A DNA stretch of 64,000 nucleotides from Pseudomonadota bacterium (lineage in GTDB: Bacteria; Pseudomonadota; Gammaproteobacteria; Steroidobacterales; Steroidobacteraceae), in contig JAFEDT010000002.1 in the NCBI GenBank assembly GCA_018241445.1, positions 238,350 through 302,349 on the forward strand. Reading direction: 5' to 3'. Within the stretch, counting starts at the first letter, position 1. Every line of letters begins with the position of its first letter. This document shows positions 60,661-64,000 of the stretch, piece by piece. The notes beneath the pieces were generated by a model, which saw only the letters and a program-made list of their open reading frames with translations, was not told where the DNA came from and made no database searches. The translations under genes and the position numbers were made by a program.

Positions 60661-62115
60661 TCACAGCAGCCACTCGATCGGCAGCAACGACAGCAGCCAG
60701 ACGCCGAGGCGCTGATACAGCCGTGTCTGCGGCTCGACGTCGAGCTGCTCGGGCCGCCTGTCGCGCTCGCCGCTCCAACGCAGCTCGCCGGCAGGTGACA
60801 GCGACACTTTCCAGGCCGCCTGCGCCATCCGCTCGCTGATGCCCGCTTCGATGCGGCCCGCCAGCGCGGGGCTGTCGATAATGACACCGAGCTCGGTGTT
60901 CAGGCGTGCGGAGCGCGGATCGAAGTTGAATGAGCCGATGAAGACACCGCGGCCATCGACCGAGAACGTCTTGGCGTGCAGGCTGGCGGCGGAGCTCTTG
61001 CCGGCGCTGCGGCCCGAGCCCGAGCCGAGGCCTACGCGCTTGTGCCGGGGTGCCGCGTGCGGCGCCAGCCGCCATTCGAACAGCCCGATGCCGGCGCGCA
61101 GCAGCGGCTTGCGCCGCCTGGCATATCCGGCGTGCACCGCGGCGACATCAGTGGCCGCCAGCGAGTTGGTCAGGATCCGGATCGCGACACCGCGGCGCGC
61201 GAGCTGCGCGAGCGCGGCGACGCCGCGCGCGGTCGGCACGAAGTAGGCCGACACCAGGTCGAAGCTCGATACCGAGTCGCCTACGATCGCATCGAGCCTG
61301 AACGACATCTGCTGCCGGCGCCCGGCCCGCCCGCGCGCCTTGGCCGGAGCGTCGCTTAGCAGGCGCACCGGCGCCCATTCGAGTGCGAGCTGGCCGCGCA
61401 ACAGTTGCCGCCCGCACGCAAGCTCGTGCACCGCACGCACGTACGCGGCAGCCTCCGGGCTGCGCTCCAGCTGCGCCGCCTGCCCGGCCACCCTGGCGCT
61501 GTGCGGGGCCGCCGGCCGGGGCAGCAGACGGCGAGCCGGGCATGCCGACACGCTGTTCCAGTAGCTTTCGAAGTCGGCCGCGACATCGCGCGCCACCGGA
61601 CCGACGGCGAGAACATCGAGATCCGCGAACACGATTTCGTCGGTCGCATCGAAGTACTTGTCAGAGATGTTGCGCCCGCCGACGATCGTTGCCACCGCGT
61701 CGGCGGTGATCGACTTGTTGTGCATGCGCCGGTTGACGCGGGCGAAATCGAACAGGTAGTTGATCCAGCGCGGCCGGCGAATGCGCAGCGGGTTGAACAG
61801 CCGCACCTCGAGGTTTGGATGCGTATCGAGCTGGGCCAGCGTCTCGTCGAGCCCGGCGGTATTGTGGTCATCGAGCAGCAGCCGCACCCGCACGCCGCGA
61901 TCGGCCGCGGCGCGCAACGCGTTGAACAGCAGCGTGCCGGTCTTGTCGTCGTCCCAGATGTAGTACTGCACGTCGAGTGTGCGTCCGGCGACGCTCGCAA
62001 GCCACGCGCGCACTGCGAACGCGTCGAGGCCGTCGGGCAGCGGATGGATGCCGGAGAGTCCTGGATGCGCTGCCGCCAGCGGCGCGATCGCGGCCTCGAG
62101 TGCGCTGTTGTTCAT
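60661..62115 (-). CDS. Phospholipase D/cardiolipin synthase-like protein
   Basis: A 484-residue protein with two HKD motifs: [20 protein letters not shown] (near 131) and [20 protein letters not shown] (near 377). Both catalytic His-Lys-Asp sets are complete, so it is likely an active transphosphatidylase or phospholipase, perhaps a cardiolipin synthase C-like enzyme. No obvious N-terminal membrane helix is present. It is directly upstream of the copper pump gene, seven bases away, and probably co-transcribed, which suggests a membrane-lipid response to metal stress. Confidence 0.85.
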   Translation of the reverse strand: MNNSALEAAIAPLAAAHPGLSGIHPLPDGLDAFAVRAWLASVAGRTLDVQYYIWDDDKTGTLLFNALRAAADRGVRVRLLLDDHNTAGLDETLAQLDTHPNLEVRLFNPLRIRRPRWINYLFDFARVNRRMHNKSITADAVATIVGGRNISDKYFDATDEIVFADLDVLAVGPVARDVAADFESYWNSVSACPARRLLPRPAAPHSARVAGQAAQLERSPEAAAYVRAVHELACGRQLLRGQLALEWAPVRLLSDAPAKARGRAGRRQQMSFRLDAIVGDSVSSFDLVSAYFVPTARGVAALAQLARRGVAIRILTNSLAATDVAAVHAGYARRRKPLLRAGIGLFEWRLAPHAAPRHKRVGLGSGSGRSAGKSSAASLHAKTFSVDGRGVFIGSFNFDPRSARLNTELGVIIDSPALAGRIEAGISERMAQAAWKVSLSPAGELRWSGERDRRPEQLDVEPQTRLYQRLGVWLLSLLPIEWLL

Positions 62116-62243
62116 GGATCGGCAGACATTAACCCGGATTGGGCGGCGCGCGCAGCCGCGCTGTATCCACCCGGCGCGCAAATGAGCCGCGCTTGCCATG
62201 AGTAACTCAAGGCCAACACACTGACGGCCTCTCTGCAGCGCCC

Positions 62244-63647
62244 TTGACTTTCCCGCAACGGCAGACGAATACTTCCTCAACACTCGTGGAATTCGAATCC
62301 TCTGAAGAGCCGCGCACGGCCGGGAACCCGCGGGTGAGTCGCGGCGCTGACTCGCCGCCCGGCCGCCCGGGTCGGCCGCGTCCGGGGAACCACCGCAGCT
62401 ACGCCGTGTACGTGCTGGTGCTGCTGACGCTCGTCTATACGTCCAATTTCATCGACCGGATCGTGCTCGGCATCCTGGCGGCGCCGATCAAGGCGGAGCT
62501 GCACCTCACCGACACCCAGCTCGGCCTGCTTGGCGGCACGGCCTTCGCGCTGTTCTACACCGCGCTCGGGATTCCGATAGGCTGGCTGGCGGATCGCGTA
62601 AATCGCGTCTGGATCATAACGGCTGCGCTGACGTGCTGGAGTCTGTTCACGGCTGCGACAGGCATGGCGCACCGTTTTGCCACGCTGTTTGCCGCGCGTC
62701 TCGGGGTGGGCGTTGGCGAGGCGGGCGGTGTCGCGCCGGCCTATGCACTGTTGGCCGACTACTTTCCCGCCACGATGCGCGCCCGCGCCCTGGGCTTCTA
62801 TTCGCTCGCCATACCGATCGGCAGCGCCCTCGGTTACCTCTTCGGCGGGTACCTCGCGACAACCTATAGCTGGCGCACGGCATTCGTGTTCCTCGGGGCG
62901 GTCGGAATCGCGCTCGCGCCGGTGCTCGCCCTCACCGTGCGCGAACCCGTGAGGGGCGCCAACGATACGGTGCCGCCCGCGGCCAGAGAGCGCAGCGCGA
63001 CGCTGCGCGAGGCGTGGCGCCAGTTGTCGGGCAAGCGCAGTTTCTGGCTGCTGTCGATCGGCGCCGGCTGCGGCTCGATCATGGGTTACGGACTGCTGTT
63101 CTGGCTGCCCTCTCTTTTCATGCGCAGCTACGGGCTCACTCTCGGGCAGTCGGCACACCTACTGGGCGCCCTCCTGCTCCTGGGCGGTGTCCCCGGGATC
63201 CTCCTCGGCAGCGCCTGGGTTGACCGTGCCGGCATGCGCAACCCACGCCTTTACGCGCTCGTGCCGGCCGGCGCCTTCGTGTGCATCCTGCCCTGTTACG
63301 CCTGGGCCATCTTCATGACGAGCCTCACGCCGGGCACCTTTGTGCTATTCCTGATTCCCTCGGCCCTGCAGCTTGTGTGGCTCGGACCGGTCATCACGGC
63401 CATCCAGCAGCTGGTGCCGCCCAATCTGCGCGCGCTGGCATCGGCGCTGTTCCTGTTCATCAACAATCTGCTCGGTCTGGGTCTGGGCGCATTGATCATC
63501 GGCGGCGTGTCCGACCTACTGACGGCCTCCTTTGGCGGCGCTTCGTTGCGCTACTCCATACTCGGAGGTACCGTTTTCTACGTGCTCGCCGCCACGCTGT
63601 TCGCGCTCGCGAGCAGGCGGCTGGCTGAGGAGTTCGAGCCGATATAG
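62244..63647 (+). CDS. Spinster-like MFS transporter
   Basis: A major facilitator protein of up to 467 residues with 12 predicted helices. Family motifs are FIDRIVLGILAAPIKAEL, ALGIPIGWLADRVNRVW (loop 2-3) and RLGVGVGEAGGVAPAYALLAD. This is the Spns-like group, members of which are implicated in lipid or aromatic compound transport. The first 45 residues are unlike the family and no good ribosome site precedes the TTG at 62244; GTG codons at 62286 or 62334 may be the true start. It is divergent from the phospholipase D-like gene. Confidence 0.83.
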   Translation: MTFPQRQTNTSSTLVEFESSEEPRTAGNPRVSRGADSPPGRPGRPRPGNHRSYAVYVLVLLTLVYTSNFIDRIVLGILAAPIKAELHLTDTQLGLLGGTAFALFYTALGIPIGWLADRVNRVWIITAALTCWSLFTAATGMAHRFATLFAARLGVGVGEAGGVAPAYALLADYFPATMRARALGFYSLAIPIGSALGYLFGGYLATTYSWRTAFVFLGAVGIALAPVLALTVREPVRGANDTVPPAARERSATLREAWRQLSGKRSFWLLSIGAGCGSIMGYGLLFWLPSLFMRSYGLTLGQSAHLLGALLLLGGVPGILLGSAWVDRAGMRNPRLYALVPAGAFVCILPCYAWAIFMTSLTPGTFVLFLIPSALQLVWLGPVITAIQQLVPPNLRALASALFLFINNLLGLGLGALIIGGVSDLLTASFGGASLRYSILGGTVFYVLAATLFALASRRLAEEFEPI

Positions 63648-63678
63648 GTCGGGCAGCTACCCCGCAGATTGATTGGCA

Positions 63679-63877
63679 TCACGCAACGGGCCCCAATCCC
63701 GCAACACGCGATGCAACTTCTCCCGCCACACGCGCCAGCGCCTCGACGAGTGCCTGATCGACCTCCAGGTGTCCTTCGTACTCCGCGAGATTGCGCTTGC
63801 GGTGCGCCTGATCCAGCACGCGCCATTGCTCGGCGGGGAGCTTCACCGTGTGCTCGAGGCGCTGGAATACGGTGTAG
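63679..63877 (-). pseudogene. Gene remnant truncated by an IS3-family insertion (HEPN-like C-terminal part)
   Basis: Only the C-terminal 65 codons of a minus-strand gene remain, reading YTVFQRLEHTVKLPAEQ, then WRVLDQAHRKRNLAEYEGHL, up to a TGA at 63679-63681. The HRKRNLAEYEG segment resembles the helix with an Arg-Asn motif found in HEPN-type small proteins. The frame stops exactly where the IS left end begins (63878), so the upstream part is separated or lost. What remained outside the window is unknown. The HEPN suggestion is tentative. Confidence 0.5.
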
Positions 63878-63906
63878 TGAACCGCCCCGGGATTCCAGGA
63901 GGCTCC
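63878..63906 (+). repeat. Left terminal inverted repeat of the IS3-family element
   Basis: The sequence starting TGAACCGCCCCGGG at 63878 is the expected outer end of the element. The partner repeat lies outside the window, so the exact repeat length is an estimate. Confidence 0.65.
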
Positions 63907-63927
63907 ATTACTTGAGAGGATGGAGCT

Positions 63928-64000
63928 ATGAGCACGCAGAACCGGTATTCGGCGGAGGTCAGGGAGCGCGGCGTCAGGTTGGTCCTGGAGAACCAGGGAG
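63928..64000 (+). CDS. IS3-family transposase OrfA, N-terminal fragment
   Basis: The visible 24 codons begin MSTQNRYSAEVRERGVRLVL and continue ENQG. This is the typical opening of the helix-turn-helix OrfA protein, which binds the element ends; the catalytic OrfB would follow by frameshift outside the window. GAGGATGGAG before the ATG gives a good ribosome site. It is cut by the window edge. Confidence 0.85.
   Translation, partial: MSTQNRYSAEVRERGVRLVLENQG

Larger units (their letters stand above)
63878..64000 (+). mobile_element. IS3-family insertion sequence, left end (continues past the window)
   Basis: The element begins with TGAACCGCCCCGGGATTCCA, which matches the left terminal repeat typical of an IS3 subgroup. 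The transposase orfA follows 50 bases later. Only 123 bases are present, so the right end, orfB and the target duplication cannot be seen. Confidence 0.8.

Noticed and set aside
1..64000. tRNA, rRNA, CRISPR arrays or prophage
   Set aside because: No cloverleaf-like, rRNA-like or regularly spaced repeat sequence was noticed, and no phage structural genes; a covariance search was not possible here.

Overview
The window is a high-GC, gene-dense stretch of chromosome with no gap over 300 bases. It most likely comes from a Gram-negative proteobacterium. Supporting features are a TonB-dependent receptor, lipoprotein and Tat signals, an LdtD-type L,D-transpeptidase with a YcbK-like partner, a PQQ alcohol dehydrogenase, and many exported peptidases. 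The mix of a TonB receptor, a TPR-sulfotransferase and exported S9/S41/M14/M28 peptidases is reminiscent of Steroidobacterales-like Gammaproteobacteria, but that is inference. I saw no rRNA, tRNA or CRISPR array.

Layout. 1-2720: cyanophycinase and the start of cyanophycin synthetase, divergent from a first MttB-family methyltransferase. 2790-11038: a low-GC lipoprotein gene, L,D-transpeptidase and YcbK-like proteins, a class II aldolase, a quinohemoprotein alcohol dehydrogenase, a small lipoprotein and an S41 peptidase. 11214-17818: TonB-dependent receptor, TPR-sulfotransferase and S9 peptidase. 17840-21179: an IclR regulator followed by a WD40-like/CehA-type metallohydrolase. 21335-32918: ten co-directional, mostly overlapping genes starting beside a clear IclR-type palindrome. 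They encode aminotransferase, aldehyde dehydrogenase, CoA-transferase A and B, a second aminotransferase, an APC permease, a P1 aminopeptidase, an OPA-like MFS transporter, and a TmpA/TmpB-like oxygenase pair.

32954-39530: an M14 peptidase, then an operon of a second MttB-family protein and a trimethylamine/dimethylglycine dehydrogenase-like flavoprotein. 39560-45919: alpha/beta hydrolase, beta-propeller protein, winged-helix regulator, DUF899 protein, a 48-residue CPLC protein, a small membrane-anchored protein and a sterol desaturase-like enzyme. 45927-54288: orphan molybdopterin dehydrogenase subunit, AI-2E family protein, MFS transporter, exported methyltransferase-like protein, M28 peptidase and glutathione transferase. 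54344-58223: a 4-hydroxyproline catabolic cluster with its GntR regulator and a perfect 20-bp palindromic operator. 58251-63647: copper-type P-ATPase with a phospholipase D-like gene, then a spinster-like MFS transporter. 63679-64000: a gene remnant cut by the left end of an IS3-family element that runs off the window.

The most interesting reading joins 29916-39530. An organophosphate/phosphonate-type importer, TmpA and TmpB would release phosphate and glycine betaine from 2-trimethylaminoethylphosphonate. A nearby MttB-family (non-pyrrolysine) methyltransferase and a TMADH/DgcA-like dehydrogenase could then strip methyl groups from that betaine. The aminotransferase/dehydrogenase/CoA-transferase cassette in the same long transcription unit points to an uncharacterised amine or amino acid pathway.
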